DNA from: Tessaracoccus rhinocerotis
GTDB taxonomy: Bacteria; Actinomycetota; Actinomycetes; Propionibacteriales; Propionibacteriaceae
Assembly (NCBI RefSeq): GCF_007197885.1
Contig: NZ_VKKG01000001.1
Span: 124,001 to 188,000, forward strand
Direction: 5' to 3'
Length of the DNA: 64,000 nucleotides
Shown: piece by piece, positions 44,980 through 56,979 of the stretch
Layout: every line of letters begins with the position of its first letter
Numbering within the stretch: the first letter of the stretch is position 1
Program-made: the position numbers and the translations under genes
The notes under the pieces: generated by a model
Told to the model about the DNA's origin: nothing
What the model saw: the letters and a program-made list of their open reading frames with translations, nothing else
Database searches by the model: none

Positions 44980-46041
44980 CTATCGACGCGCGGGCTGGTG
45001 GGAGTGCTGCTGGTGGCTGGCCTGGCGCTGCTCGGAGTTCCACACCGGGGTGGGTGCCGGCACCATCGCGAGGATGCGCTCCACCACGTCAGCGGTCTGG
45101 ATGTTGTCCGCCACCGCGTCGAAGCCGAGCACCAGTCGGTGCGACATGACGTCGCGGGCGACGGTCTGCACGTCGGTGGGCAGCACGTAGTCGCGGCCGT
45201 TGATGAGCGCCAGGGCGCGGGCTGCGGCCACGAGGCCCAGCGTCGCCCGCGAGGAGCAGCCGATCTGGATGACGGACTCCAGGTCGGGCATGCCGAACTC
45301 CGCCGGGGTGCGGGAGGCCAGCACCAGCCGCACGATGTACTCGCTGACCAGGTTGTGGACGAACACGTTGGAGGCCATGTCCTGCAGGTGGCGCACGAGC
45401 TCCGGGTTCAGCACCGGCTCCGCCACCGGCGGCCGCACGCTCATGCGGCGCAGGATCTCGAACTCCTCGTTGCCGCGCGGGTAGGGCACGTCGACCTTCA
45501 GCAGGAAGCGGTCGCGCTGCGCCTCGGGCAGTGGGTACACGCCCTCGGACTCGACGGGGTTCTGTGTCGCGATCACGATGAAGGGGTCCGGCGCCGGGTA
45601 GGTCTGCCCGCCGAGGGAGACCTGCTTCTCAGCCATCAGCTCCAGCATGGCGGACTGGACCTTGGCGGGCGCACGGTTGATCTCGTCGGCCAGGACGAAG
45701 TTCACGAACACGGGACCGAGCTCGATCTCGAAGCTCTCGGAGCTCTGGGAGTAGATGCGGGTGCCGACGATGTCGGAGGGGACCAGGTCAGGCGTGAACT
45801 GGACGCGGGCGAAGTCGCTTCCGACGACGGTGGCGAACGAACGCACGGCGAGCGTCTTCGCGGTACCCGGCACCCCCTCGAGCAGGCAGTGGCCCTTCGC
45901 GAGCAACGAGACCATCAACTGCTGGACCATGTGTTCCTGGCCCACGATGACCCGCTGGACCATGCTGATCGCTGTGCCCAGCAGCTTGGACGCATCGGCG
46001 ACGTTGGCCGGGAGGGCCGGGCTGACGGCTGGTGTGCTCAC
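44980..46041 (-). CDS. MoxR-family AAA+ ATPase (353 aa)
   Basis: A MoxR-type ATPase. Walker A is EGVPGTAKT, Walker B is FVLADEINRAPAKVQSALLE-like (here VQSAMLELM), sensor 1 is ATQNPVESEG and the arginine finger is in EAQRDRF. The GTG 46041 follows aggag; the longer frame is not conserved. It is thought to remodel or insert cofactors into VWA partners, which are encoded directly downstream with DUF58. The mycobacterial equivalent is the MoxR1 cluster. Confidence 0.94.
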   Translation of the reverse strand: MSTPAVSPALPANVADASKLLGTAISMVQRVIVGQEHMVQQLMVSLLAKGHCLLEGVPGTAKTLAVRSFATVVGSDFARVQFTPDLVPSDIVGTRIYSQSSESFEIELGPVFVNFVLADEINRAPAKVQSAMLELMAEKQVSLGGQTYPAPDPFIVIATQNPVESEGVYPLPEAQRDRFLLKVDVPYPRGNEEFEILRRMSVRPPVAEPVLNPELVRHLQDMASNVFVHNLVSEYIVRLVLASRTPAEFGMPDLESVIQIGCSSRATLGLVAAARALALINGRDYVLPTDVQTVARDVMSHRLVLGFDAVADNIQTADVVERILAMVPAPTPVWNSEQRQASHQQHSHQPARR

Positions 46042-46164
46042 TGACTGACTCCTGGTGGTTCCTCGCTTGCGGGATCGTGGATCCCGGGACAACCCTACAG
46101 CCCGACGAATGCACCCGGCCGCGTCCGGAGAGCCGGTTGGCATCGGAATGTGGTGTCATAGGGG

Positions 46165-47046
46165 GTGATGAGCGAGCCATCCGGACCACAGCAACCCGCT
46201 GACCCCCTGTCGGGTCTGGCGGCCCACTATCCGTTGTCCCCCGAGGACCCGGTCCGGATCGGCGACTACTGGCTGGATTCCCGCCTCACCGCCACCAGGG
46301 CAGGCATGGCGTTCTCCGCCCACGAGGACGACAGCGACTCGGTCATGGTCATCCTCCTCAACGCCGGAGCCGCCTCCGACGCCGCCGCCCGCGCCCGGTT
46401 CTCCGGCGAGGTCAACGCGATGCACATCGACACCGTCGTGGCGCGCGGCGGTGAGGGGCAGGACGACGGCCGGATGGGGGTCCGGTTCCGCGACGAGTCC
46501 GACGACCCGATCGTCGCCGAGCACCAACCCCTGGCCCCCTGGGTGGCCATGGCCTTCGACGGGACGCTGCGCGCCGTCGGCGAGGCCGAACGGGTGCTGC
46601 ACGCCGTCGACCTCGAACTGACTGCCCCGCTCGGCAAGCCCTCCGGCCCAGACTACAAGCTGCACTGGTCCGACAGGACGGAGCACGGCACCACCCGGCT
46701 GTGGCCGCTGCCGTGGCCGGGCCGCTCGGACCGCGCCGGCTGGATCTCGATGCTGGTGTCGTGGCTGCTGATGCTCCTGATCGCCGCCGTCGCAGTCCTG
46801 CTGGCCATCCTGGTGTTCCAGAACCAGCCCCCCGTGAGCCCGCCCCCGCCGATCCCGAGCGACGGTTCGGGAGATCCGCAGTCTGGTGAGCCCACCAGCG
46901 GGGAACCGACCGAGGGCGAGTCCCAGAGCGCCTCCCCGGAGGAGTCGAGCGGCAACGAGCCCCCGCCGTCGGACGACCCGTCGATGATGCAGCCCTCCGG
47001 CGACGAGTCCGGACCAGGGGACCCGTCACCGAACAAGAAGCTCTAG
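46165..47046 (+). CDS. Membrane protein with kinase-N-lobe-like start and Pro-rich tail (293 aa)
   Basis: The first 120 residues resemble the N-lobe of a Ser/Thr protein kinase in pattern only: IGDYWLDSRLTATRAGMAFSAHEDDSDSVMVILL stands where IGxYxLxxxLGxGGMGxVYxAxD..VALKVL would be, and ARFSGEVNAM matches RFxxEV. The glycine loop and catalytic Lys are absent. A membrane helix follows (MLVSWLLMLLIAAVAVLLAILVF), then a Pro/Ser/Glu-rich tail. It may be a degenerate pseudokinase or an unrelated sensor. It is divergent from the moxR operon. Confidence 0.65.
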   Translation: MMSEPSGPQQPADPLSGLAAHYPLSPEDPVRIGDYWLDSRLTATRAGMAFSAHEDDSDSVMVILLNAGAASDAAARARFSGEVNAMHIDTVVARGGEGQDDGRMGVRFRDESDDPIVAEHQPLAPWVAMAFDGTLRAVGEAERVLHAVDLELTAPLGKPSGPDYKLHWSDRTEHGTTRLWPLPWPGRSDRAGWISMLVSWLLMLLIAAVAVLLAILVFQNQPPVSPPPPIPSDGSGDPQSGEPTSGEPTEGESQSASPEESSGNEPPPSDDPSMMQPSGDESGPGDPSPNKKL

Positions 47047-47097
47047 CCCGCCCCACCAGGGCCGTGGATCTAGTCCTTCTGCCGAGTGGATAGGCTC

Positions 47098-47892
47098 ATG
47101 TCCATGAAGCCCGCCCTCGTAGCAACAGACCTGGACGGCACCTTCCTCGGCGAAGGTGGCCTGCCACACCCCGGAAACCTCGAAGCCGCCAGGCAGATCC
47201 ACGACGCCGGCATCGAACTGGTGATCGCCACCGGGCGTCCGCGCCGCAACCTGGCACCACTGGACGGGCTGCGCGACATCAACCCCATCCTGATCGCCAG
47301 CAACGGCGCCTCCATCGGCCGCCTGGCCTCCCCCAGGCCCGAGATCATCCACCCGATCGCGCCGGCCGTCGTCCATCGTCTCGCCGGCGAACTGCCGACG
47401 GACCTCGAGATGTCCTACGGGGTCGAGTTCGAGGAGGACTGGGGCGTGGCCGACGACTTCCCCTACATCCCGGACCGCAAGCCCATCATCGGCACCCTCG
47501 AGGAACTGGTGGCACGGGAGCCGATCATCAAGCTCATCGCCCACACCCGGCGGGCGAACACCGAGGAACTTGCCGAGGTGGTCACCGCTGCGGCCGGCGA
47601 GGACCTGACGGTCACCTTCTCCTGGAGTGCCGAGCACGGCACCGTCGAGATCAGCGCGGCCGGCGTCAGCAAGGGCACCGCCCTGTCCGAGGTGATCGCG
47701 GACCTCGGGATCACCCCGGCCGAGTGCGCGGCCTTCGGCGACATGCCCAACGACCTCGAGATGCTGCGTCTCGTCGGCGGGCCGCACGTCATGGCAGGCT
47801 CGCACCCAACGATGTTCGAGCACGGCTTCACGGTCATCGGTCACCACCACGAGGGCGCCGTCGGCGACCTGTGGCGCACCTACCTCGCCTGA
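47098..47892 (+). CDS. HAD-superfamily hydrolase, Cof-type (264 aa)
   Basis: A Cof-type HAD phosphatase. Motif I is ATDLDGTFL, motif II is VIATGRPRRN, motif III is the Lys in VSKGTAL, and motif IV is CAAFGDMPNDLEML. It dephosphorylates a sugar phosphate or similar; the substrate is unknown. Start candidates are ATG 47098 (used) and ATG 47104. Confidence 0.9.
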   Translation: MSMKPALVATDLDGTFLGEGGLPHPGNLEAARQIHDAGIELVIATGRPRRNLAPLDGLRDINPILIASNGASIGRLASPRPEIIHPIAPAVVHRLAGELPTDLEMSYGVEFEEDWGVADDFPYIPDRKPIIGTLEELVAREPIIKLIAHTRRANTEELAEVVTAAAGEDLTVTFSWSAEHGTVEISAAGVSKGTALSEVIADLGITPAECAAFGDMPNDLEMLRLVGGPHVMAGSHPTMFEHGFTVIGHHHEGAVGDLWRTYLA

Positions 47893-47940
47893 TCCCCTCC
47901 GGGGGCGCTGCACCCGGCCAGCGGGCTCACCACCGCGGCG

Positions 47941-50982
<3,042 letters not shown>

Positions 50983-51041
50983 GCGGGCGAGTCTATCGCC
51001 AACCGCCGCGGTGGCCATCCGGCGGGGATGTCCGGGGCGGC

Positions 51042-52616
51042 TCAGGTGAGCACCGCCCCGATCACCTGGACGGCGAGGATCTTGGCGATGATGCCGAGTG
51101 CGAACAGCGCGGCGTACCCGGCCTCGACGCGCTCGTCGTTGACCCGAGCCTGGGCGAAGGAGAGGATGGCGGGCTGCCCCACATAGCCGGCGAAGCCGCC
51201 CGAGGCGCGCGGGGCACTCAGCCCCAGCAGCCGCGCCCCCGTCAGGAACACGACGGCGGACACCACGACGACCAGCGTCGCAAGCAACACCACCTTGCCG
51301 CCGGTGGCGGTGAGGACCTGCGAGGCGAACATCGGGCCGGAGGCCAGGCCGACGGTGGCCAGGAACAGCAGCAGGCCGAGCTGGCGGATGGTGAGGTTGG
51401 CCGAGTGCGGAACGTCCCAGTTGAGCGGGCCCGTGCGATGGACAGCGCCCAGCACCATGCCGACCACCAACGGCCCGGCAGCGGCCCCGAGCGAGAACTG
51501 GATACCGCCCGGGATGCCGATGGTGATGCTGCCCATCAGGAGGCCGAGGGTGACTCCCAGCCCCAGGGCGAGCGCGTCAACCTCGGAGACCTTGCGCTCC
51601 GAGTCCCCGAAGAACTTGCCCGCACCCGCGAGCTCGTTGCGCGGCACGACCGCCAGCACCCGGTCCCCCAGCTGCAGGACAAGGTCGTCGCGTGCCAGGA
51701 GGTCCGAGTCGCCGCGCCGGACCCGGGTGATGACTCCCCCGAACCTGCTCGGCAGGTTCAGCTGGGCGACGGTTCGGCCGGCCACGTCGGGCTCGGAGAT
51801 CACGAACCGCTTGAAGTCCACGTCCTCGCGGTCGTTGGTGAGTTCCTTGCCCAGCGGCGTGCCGAGGAACTCGACCGCGCGGGTCGCCGCGCTGTGGGAA
51901 CCGACAATCAGGACGCGGTCGGCGGGCTGCAGGTCCTCCCCCGGGGAGAGGACCCGCGTGTGCCCGTGGCGGATGAGGTAGCTCATCTTGATGGCCTGCT
52001 CCCGCCAGCCGGGGACCTCGCGCAGCGGAGTGGGGCGGTCCACCTCGACGGACTGGGCGACGATGGCCTCACCGTCGGCGGAGGCCTCGTCCCTCCTCGC
52101 AGGCCACTTGCGCCGCACCACCACCGAGACGGCGAGGATGGAAAGCACGACTCCGACGGGGTAGCCCATCGAGTAGCCCACCCCCGCCTCGCCGCTGCCG
52201 GTGGCGGCCGTCGCCGCCGCCAGGGCCGGGGTGGAGGTGAGCGCGCCGGCCAGAGTGCCGGCGATCAGTCCGGCGTCCAGGCCCAGGGCCAGGCCGACCA
52301 GGACGGCGAGGACCGCGACGACGACGATCACGCCCGCGCCCAGGCCCATCAGCGGCAGCTGTCGCCCCAGGTCGGCGAAGAAGGTCTCCCCCGCCGCGAT
52401 GCCCACCATGTAGACGAACAGCGCAAGCCCAAGGTTGGACACCAGGGTCAGGCCCTCGCCGAGCGCCGGATCGAGCGCCCCGACGGCGAGGCCGACGAAG
52501 AGGGCGCCGGCAGCGCCGAAGCGCACGGGCCCGAACGGGATGATGCCGATCGCGGCGCCGAGGGCCACGACGAGCATGATCGTCAGGAGCGGCGAGGCCG
52601 CGAGCAGTTCGAGCAC
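51042..52616 (-). CDS. AspT/YidE-type transporter with two RCK_C domains (524 aa)
   Basis: An aspartate:alanine exchanger-family protein. Two membrane halves (about 10 helices in all) flank a cytoplasmic part with two TrkA_C/RCK_C domains (about residues 200-360: GHTRVLSPGEDLQPADRVLIVG and LARDDLVLQLGDRVLAVVP). The N-half repeats AGxLxGALTSTPALAAAT, also seen as ASGGFAGYVGQPAILSFAQ in the C-half. The substrate is not known; close relatives exchange amino or organic acids. The GTG 52616 lies 10 bases after the radical SAM gene, so they are probably one transcript. Confidence 0.88.
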   Translation of the reverse strand: MLELLAASPLLTIMLVVALGAAIGIIPFGPVRFGAAGALFVGLAVGALDPALGEGLTLVSNLGLALFVYMVGIAAGETFFADLGRQLPLMGLGAGVIVVVAVLAVLVGLALGLDAGLIAGTLAGALTSTPALAAATAATGSGEAGVGYSMGYPVGVVLSILAVSVVVRRKWPARRDEASADGEAIVAQSVEVDRPTPLREVPGWREQAIKMSYLIRHGHTRVLSPGEDLQPADRVLIVGSHSAATRAVEFLGTPLGKELTNDREDVDFKRFVISEPDVAGRTVAQLNLPSRFGGVITRVRRGDSDLLARDDLVLQLGDRVLAVVPRNELAGAGKFFGDSERKVSEVDALALGLGVTLGLLMGSITIGIPGGIQFSLGAAAGPLVVGMVLGAVHRTGPLNWDVPHSANLTIRQLGLLLFLATVGLASGPMFASQVLTATGGKVVLLATLVVVVSAVVFLTGARLLGLSAPRASGGFAGYVGQPAILSFAQARVNDERVEAGYAALFALGIIAKILAVQVIGAVLT

Positions 52617-52626
52617 GCCCCTTACG

Positions 52627-53817
52627 TTAGTCGGCTGCCGCCAGCGCTGTCGGCTGCCAGCTGCAGGTCGGGTCGCTCGCGAGCGGGTCGCCGAGCATGG
52701 CGTGGGCCCGCGCCCTCGAGCCGCCGCAGATCCAGTTGAACTCGCAGACACCGCACTTTCCCGAGTAGGTGGAGGGGTCACGCAGGGCCTGCATCATCGG
52801 GGACTCGGCGTAGATGGCGCTGAAGGGCTGTTCCCGCACGGAGCCGCACTGGTACGGCAGGAAGCCGGAGGGGTAGACGTCGCCGACGTGGTCGACGAAG
52901 GCGAAGCCCCGGGCGGAGTTGACGCCGATCGGCGGCCGCGGAGGCCGACGCTCCCCGGCCTCCCCCAGCAGCGCCGCGGTCTGGGCACGCAGCTGGGCGT
53001 GCAGTTCACCGGTGGGCGGCAAGGGCAGTCCGGCCGCGCGGGCGTCGTCGCGCTGGAGGGCCACGCGTCGGTAGCTCGGGCCCTCCGTCACCTTCACGGC
53101 GATGCGGTCGGAGACGTCGTGGATCCAGTGGAGGACGTCCTCCATCTCCTCCGCGTCCAGGGGCTCGAGGTTGGAGCCGCGACCCATGGGGACGAGGAAC
53201 AGGAGGTACCACATGCCCGCGCCCATGCCCAGGACCGTCCTCAGGATCTGCGGCAGCTCATGGACGTTGTTGCGGCAGACCGTGGTGTTCACCTGGAACC
53301 GGAATCCGTGCTTGAGAACCAGCTCCGCGGCGCTCAGCGAGTCCGCGAACGTGCCGTCGATGCCGCGGAAAGAGTCGTGGGTCTGGGCGGTGGCGCCGTC
53401 GAGCGAGATGGAGAAGGCCTTCACCCCGGCCTCGCGGACCGAGCCGAGCCGCTCGTCGGTCAGGAGCGGCGTGACCGACGGGGACAGCGCCATCGGCAGC
53501 CCGAGCGAGGACCCGTGGGCGATGAGTTCCTCCAGGTCGGAGCGCTCGAAGGCATCCCCGCCGGACAGGACGACGATGGGGTGCGGCGTGCCGTAGCCGG
53601 CGAGGTCTTCCAGCAGCGCCTTGCCCTCGGCGGTGGTGAGTTGCCGCGGATCGGCCTTGGTGAACGCATCTGCACGGCAGTGCCGACACGCCAACTGGCA
53701 GGCCCGCGTCACCTCCCAGACGACGACATGGGGACGGTCCCCGGGATCATGGTGGAGCGTGCGGACCACCCCCCGCCTGGCCTTGCTGGGACTGGAGGGG
53801 GCGGTGCTGGTGGTCAT
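52627..53817 (-). CDS. Radical SAM/SPASM protein, AhbD/NirJ-like (396 aa)
   Basis: The radical SAM cluster motif is CQLACRHC near residue 40 after VVVWEVTRA, followed by the GGxA-type SAM loop (LSGGDAFERSDLEELI). The C-terminal SPASM-like cluster has CGVCEFNWICGGSRARAHA plus further cysteines (PYQCG, DPTCSW). The pattern belongs to the AhbD/NirJ group linked to heme modification and to related actinobacterial proteins of unknown substrate (TIGR04053 type, from memory). No other heme gene lies near. The ATG 53817 is preferred over 53868. Confidence 0.85.
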   Translation of the reverse strand: MTTSTAPSSPSKARRGVVRTLHHDPGDRPHVVVWEVTRACQLACRHCRADAFTKADPRQLTTAEGKALLEDLAGYGTPHPIVVLSGGDAFERSDLEELIAHGSSLGLPMALSPSVTPLLTDERLGSVREAGVKAFSISLDGATAQTHDSFRGIDGTFADSLSAAELVLKHGFRFQVNTTVCRNNVHELPQILRTVLGMGAGMWYLLFLVPMGRGSNLEPLDAEEMEDVLHWIHDVSDRIAVKVTEGPSYRRVALQRDDARAAGLPLPPTGELHAQLRAQTAALLGEAGERRPPRPPIGVNSARGFAFVDHVGDVYPSGFLPYQCGSVREQPFSAIYAESPMMQALRDPSTYSGKCGVCEFNWICGGSRARAHAMLGDPLASDPTCSWQPTALAAAD

Positions 53818-53873
53818 GCCCGGCATCCTACGAAGAGCCCGACGGCCGTCGGCGGCGGGGTGGCCCAAAGGCG

Positions 53874-54974
53874 TCAGCGGTCGACGCGCGCGCTGCCCCC
53901 ACCTGCGAGGTGGACCACGTCGGCGGCGGTGACCATGGACGTGTCGCCGGGGGTGGTCATGGCCAGGGCGCCGTGGGCGGCGCCGTACTCGACCGCCGTC
54001 TGGAGCGGCTCACCCGTCATCAGCCCGTAGATCAGGCCCGAGGCGAACGAGTCGCCGCCACCGACCCGGTCGAGGATCTCGATGCCCTTGCGGTCGGCCG
54101 CCTGCACGACGCCGGTCTCCCTGGACCAGGCGATGGCGCTCCAGTCGTTCACGGATGCGCTGGTGACGCCGCGCATGGTGGTCCCGATGACCTGGAAGTT
54201 GTCGAACTCCTCGGACACGTTGGCGATCATGCGCTTGAAGCCCTCGATCGGCAGCTCCGTGAGGTTCTCGTCGACGCCCTCGATCTCGAAGCCGAGCGAG
54301 GCAGTGAAGTCCTCCTCGTTGCCGATCATGACGTCGACGTGGCGTGCGAGCTCGCGGTTCACCTCCTGCGCGCGGGCCTGGCCGCCGATGGCAGACCACA
54401 GGCTGGGCCGGTAGTTGAGGTCGTAGGACACCACGGTGCCGTGCTTCTTGGCCGCCTTCAACGCAGCGAGCGCCGTCTCGGCGGACTGCTCGGAGAGCGC
54501 GGCGTAGATGCCGCCGGTGTGGAGCCAGCGCACGCCCAGTTCACCGAAGACGTGGTCCCAGTCGACGTCGTCGGCACGCAGCTTCGAGATGGCGGTGTTG
54601 CCGCGGTCCGAGACGCCCTTGGCCTTGCGGAGCCCGAAGCCACGCTCGGTGAAGTTCAGGCCGTTGCGCACCGTGCGTCCGATGCCGTCGGAGGGGACCC
54701 ACTTGAGCAGCGAGGTGTCCACGCCACCGGCGAGCATGAAGCCCTCGACGAGGCGGCCCACCTCGTCGTCCACGAAGGACGAGATTGCGGCGGAGCGCAG
54801 GCCGAACACCCGCGAGAGGCCACGCACGACGTTGTACTCGCCGCCACCCTCCCAGGCCTCGAAGCGGCGCGCGGTGCGGATCCGGAACTCCCCCGGGTCC
54901 AGCCTGAGCATGATCTCGCCGAGCGAGACGGCGTCGTAGCGGCATTCCTGTGCGGGGCGGAGCTGGATGCTCAT
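53874..54974 (-). CDS. kdgK: 2-keto-3-deoxygluconate kinase, PfkB family (366 aa)
   Basis: A ribokinase-family sugar kinase. The N-terminal glycine-rich region is RRFEAWEGGGEYNVVRGLSRVFG and the C-terminal catalytic signature DRVGGGDSFASGLIYG carries the base Asp. EGGGEYNVVRGLSRV is typical of a KdgK subgroup. It phosphorylates KDG to KDPG, the substrate of the aldolase encoded just upstream. Its ATG 54974 overlaps the stop of that gene by 4 bases. The long open frame upstream to 55820 is an artefact. Confidence 0.9.
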   Translation of the reverse strand: MSIQLRPAQECRYDAVSLGEIMLRLDPGEFRIRTARRFEAWEGGGEYNVVRGLSRVFGLRSAAISSFVDDEVGRLVEGFMLAGGVDTSLLKWVPSDGIGRTVRNGLNFTERGFGLRKAKGVSDRGNTAISKLRADDVDWDHVFGELGVRWLHTGGIYAALSEQSAETALAALKAAKKHGTVVSYDLNYRPSLWSAIGGQARAQEVNRELARHVDVMIGNEEDFTASLGFEIEGVDENLTELPIEGFKRMIANVSEEFDNFQVIGTTMRGVTSASVNDWSAIAWSRETGVVQAADRKGIEILDRVGGGDSFASGLIYGLMTGEPLQTAVEYGAAHGALAMTTPGDTSMVTAADVVHLAGGGSARVDR

Positions 54975-55609
54975 GCGTTCTCCTTGATCTTCCTGGCAGC
55001 CGCGACGGCCGCCTTCGACAACTCGGTGACGGCGGTGAAGTCGCCGTCGGCGAACAGGGACGGCTTGACCATCCAGGAGCCGCCGGCGGCGATGACGTTG
55101 GGCAGGGAGAGGTAGGTGTCCAGGTTCTCCGCTGACACGCCGCCCGTGGGAACGAACCGGACCTGGCCGAAGGGCGCGCCCAGTGCCTTGATGGCCGACG
55201 GCCCGCCGTAGACGTTGGCCGGGAAGAACTTGACGGTGTCGAGTCCGAGGCTGAGTGCCGTCATGATCTCCGACGGCGTCACCGCCCCGGGAACGATGGC
55301 CACGTCGTGCTCCTGCGCCCGCCGAACCACCTCGGGCAACAGCCCGGGGCTGACAATGAAGCGCGCGCCTGCGTCGACCGCCCTGTCCACCTGCTCGGCG
55401 CTGATGACGGTCCCGGCACCCACCAAGAGGTCGTCGCGGCCGGCGAGCGCCTTGATCGCGTCGGGTGCCGCCGCGGTACGGAACGTGACCTCGGCCACGG
55501 GGATCCCGCCGGCCACCAGTGCATCGCCCAGCGGGACGGCGTCCGCCGGGTCCTCCAGGACCACCACCGGCACCAGCAGCGCCTCGACCATCGTGTCCAG
55601 AACAGCCAT
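54971..55609 (-). CDS. KDPG/KHG aldolase (212 aa)
   Basis: A class I 2-keto-3-deoxy-6-phosphogluconate aldolase. The catalytic Glu is in VAEVTFRT, the Schiff-base Lys in TVKFFPA, and the phosphate-binding part in FVPTGGVSAEN and AAGGSWMV. It cleaves KDPG to pyruvate and glyceraldehyde 3-phosphate. The ATG 55609 follows ggagg; the alternative ATG 55630 lies in the operator. It leads the kdg operon and is divergent from the IclR regulator. Confidence 0.93.
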   Translation of the reverse strand: MAVLDTMVEALLVPVVVLEDPADAVPLGDALVAGGIPVAEVTFRTAAAPDAIKALAGRDDLLVGAGTVISAEQVDRAVDAGARFIVSPGLLPEVVRRAQEHDVAIVPGAVTPSEIMTALSLGLDTVKFFPANVYGGPSAIKALGAPFGQVRFVPTGGVSAENLDTYLSLPNVIAAGGSWMVKPSLFADGDFTAVTELSKAAVAAARKIKENA

Positions 55610-55623
55610 TCCAAACCTCCAGC

Positions 55624-55640
55624 GTTTCATCCATTGAAAC
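55624..55640. promoter_or_regulatory. KdgR-like operator in the kdg/iclR intergenic region
   Basis: GTTTCA-tccat-TGAAAC is a perfect 6-bp inverted repeat. The arms match the KdgR-type IclR box (TGAAAC/GTTTCA), and it lies just before the aldolase start and 59 bases before the regulator start. Binding by the adjacent IclR protein is inference. Confidence 0.7.
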
Positions 55641-55698
55641 AGTAGTTTTCGTCAGTCGCAATCTAGCATGTCGGGGACGGGCCTGCCAGACTTGGGGA

Positions 55699-56469
55699 AT
55701 GACCGACGCACCACGGATCGAGGCCATCGACCGGGCCCTCGCGCTCCTCACCGCCCTGGCGGAAGCGGGTCCGGCCGGGACCAGTCTCGGCACGCTGTGC
55801 GAGCAGACCGGGGTCAACAAGTCGACGGCCTACCGGGCCCTGTCGACGTTCCGCAGCCGCGGCTACGCCACCCAGACCTCCGGCGGGGGCTACCGGCTGG
55901 GCCCCTCCGCCGTCGCCCTCAGCGACCGGTTCCTCGGAGGCGACAACCTCGTCGCGGTGCTGCACCCGGCACTCGTGGAGGTGTCCCGGAAGTCCGAGGA
56001 ACTCGTCCACCTCGGCTCGTGGTCCGACGACGAGGTGGTCTACCTGGACAAGGTGGAGCCCGGGACCCGGGCCATCCGCGTCTGGTCGGCGGTCGGGCAG
56101 CGGGTGCCGATCGCGGCCAGCTCCCTCGGGCGCGCGCTGCTGGCTGCCCGCGGCGTCCCCGACGACCAGCTCGGCACCTACATCCGCAGCCTCCCGGCCG
56201 ATCGGAAGGTCACGTTGGAGCAGCTGCGCGAGCAGATCGCCCTCGCCCGGAAACGGGGCTACTCCGTGGAGAACGAGGAGAACGAGCCGGGCGTCGCGTG
56301 CATCGGCATGGCACTGATGCGGGGGGCCGACGCCGTGGCGGCGCTCTCGATCACCTCACTCGCGAGCCGGATGACACCCGCGCGCCAGGCGGAGCTGGCC
56401 GACATGGTCCACGAGGAGCTGCCCAGACTGCTGCCCGAGGGGATCTCGCTGTTCCGCGGCGACCGCTGA
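55699..56469 (+). CDS. IclR-family regulator, KdgR-like (256 aa)
   Basis: The N-terminal winged HTH (IEAIDRALALLTALAEAG, LCEQTGVNKSTAYRALSTFRSRGYA) and the C-terminal ligand domain (VPIAASSLGRALLAARG, SIENEENEPGVACIG-like) are both complete. It is divergent from the KDPG aldolase/KDG kinase genes and most likely represses them until a pathway metabolite binds, as known for KdgR proteins. The start is the ATG 55699. Confidence 0.92.
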   Translation: MTDAPRIEAIDRALALLTALAEAGPAGTSLGTLCEQTGVNKSTAYRALSTFRSRGYATQTSGGGYRLGPSAVALSDRFLGGDNLVAVLHPALVEVSRKSEELVHLGSWSDDEVVYLDKVEPGTRAIRVWSAVGQRVPIAASSLGRALLAARGVPDDQLGTYIRSLPADRKVTLEQLREQIALARKRGYSVENEENEPGVACIGMALMRGADAVAALSITSLASRMTPARQAELADMVHEELPRLLPEGISLFRGDR

Positions 56470-56540
56470 GCCGACAAGTTCCGACATGGATCTGACCACC
56501 GGCACCATCGGGGGTAGTATCGCCAACACATTCCACTACG

Positions 56541-56614
56541 GGGGCGTTGGCGCAGCCGGTTAGCGCAGGTGGCTCATAACCACTCGGTCGCGGGTTCGAG
56601 CCCCGCACGCCCCA
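56541..56614 (+). tRNA. tRNA-Met (anticodon CAT)
   Basis: Acceptor GGGGCGT pairs with ACGCCCC, the D arm is GCGCAGCCGGTTAGCGC, the anticodon loop CTCATAA has CAT at 56575-56577, and the T arm GCGGGTTCGAGCCCCGC is complete. CCA is only partly encoded. It is elongator-like; the Ile-2 type with modified C34 cannot be excluded from sequence alone. Confidence 0.93.
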
Positions 56615-56625
56615 CCGTGGGCACG

Positions 56626-56979
56626 TCAGTTCGAGCCCGGCTTGATGATGATGGTCTCCGTGTACTCGACCGCCGGGCACTCGGCAGTGCCAGTGCGCCC
56701 GTCGTCGGTGACCACCGTGATCGAGGCCAGGTAGGAGGTTCTCGCCATCCGGCTGGTCACGCCATCCAGGAACTCGGATTCCGTCTGGCGGGTGCCGCTC
56801 CGGGCAAGGTCGACGGATATCCCCAGGTCTGCGACCACCGCCTCCGTGGTCAGGTCGACAAGCCCGGCACCAGCGTCGCCAGATCCTCCCCGAAGCTGAA
56901 TGGTCCCGCTGGCCTTCAACGGGGTGACACCGTCGTCGATGACCACCTCGAACACAGGGTCCTTCACTGCCCCGCTCAA
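56626..56979 (-). CDS. Hypothetical protein, possibly the second half of the upstream broken gene (117 aa)
   Basis: The frame has coding character (FEVVIDDGVTPLKASGTIQL, TSYLASITVVTDDGRTGTAEC, ETIIIKPGSN) but no signal peptide and starts at a TTG overlapping the end of the upstream broken gene by 4 bases. Its pattern (about 100 residues ending TVV..DDGxxxTxEC) loosely mirrors the preceding domain (SVTVPGYDVLVGEDDC), so the two may be one two-domain secreted protein split by a second frameshift. No family is recognised. Confidence 0.4.
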   Translation of the reverse strand: MSGAVKDPVFEVVIDDGVTPLKASGTIQLRGGSGDAGAGLVDLTTEAVVADLGISVDLARSGTRQTESEFLDGVTSRMARTSYLASITVVTDDGRTGTAECPAVEYTETIIIKPGSN

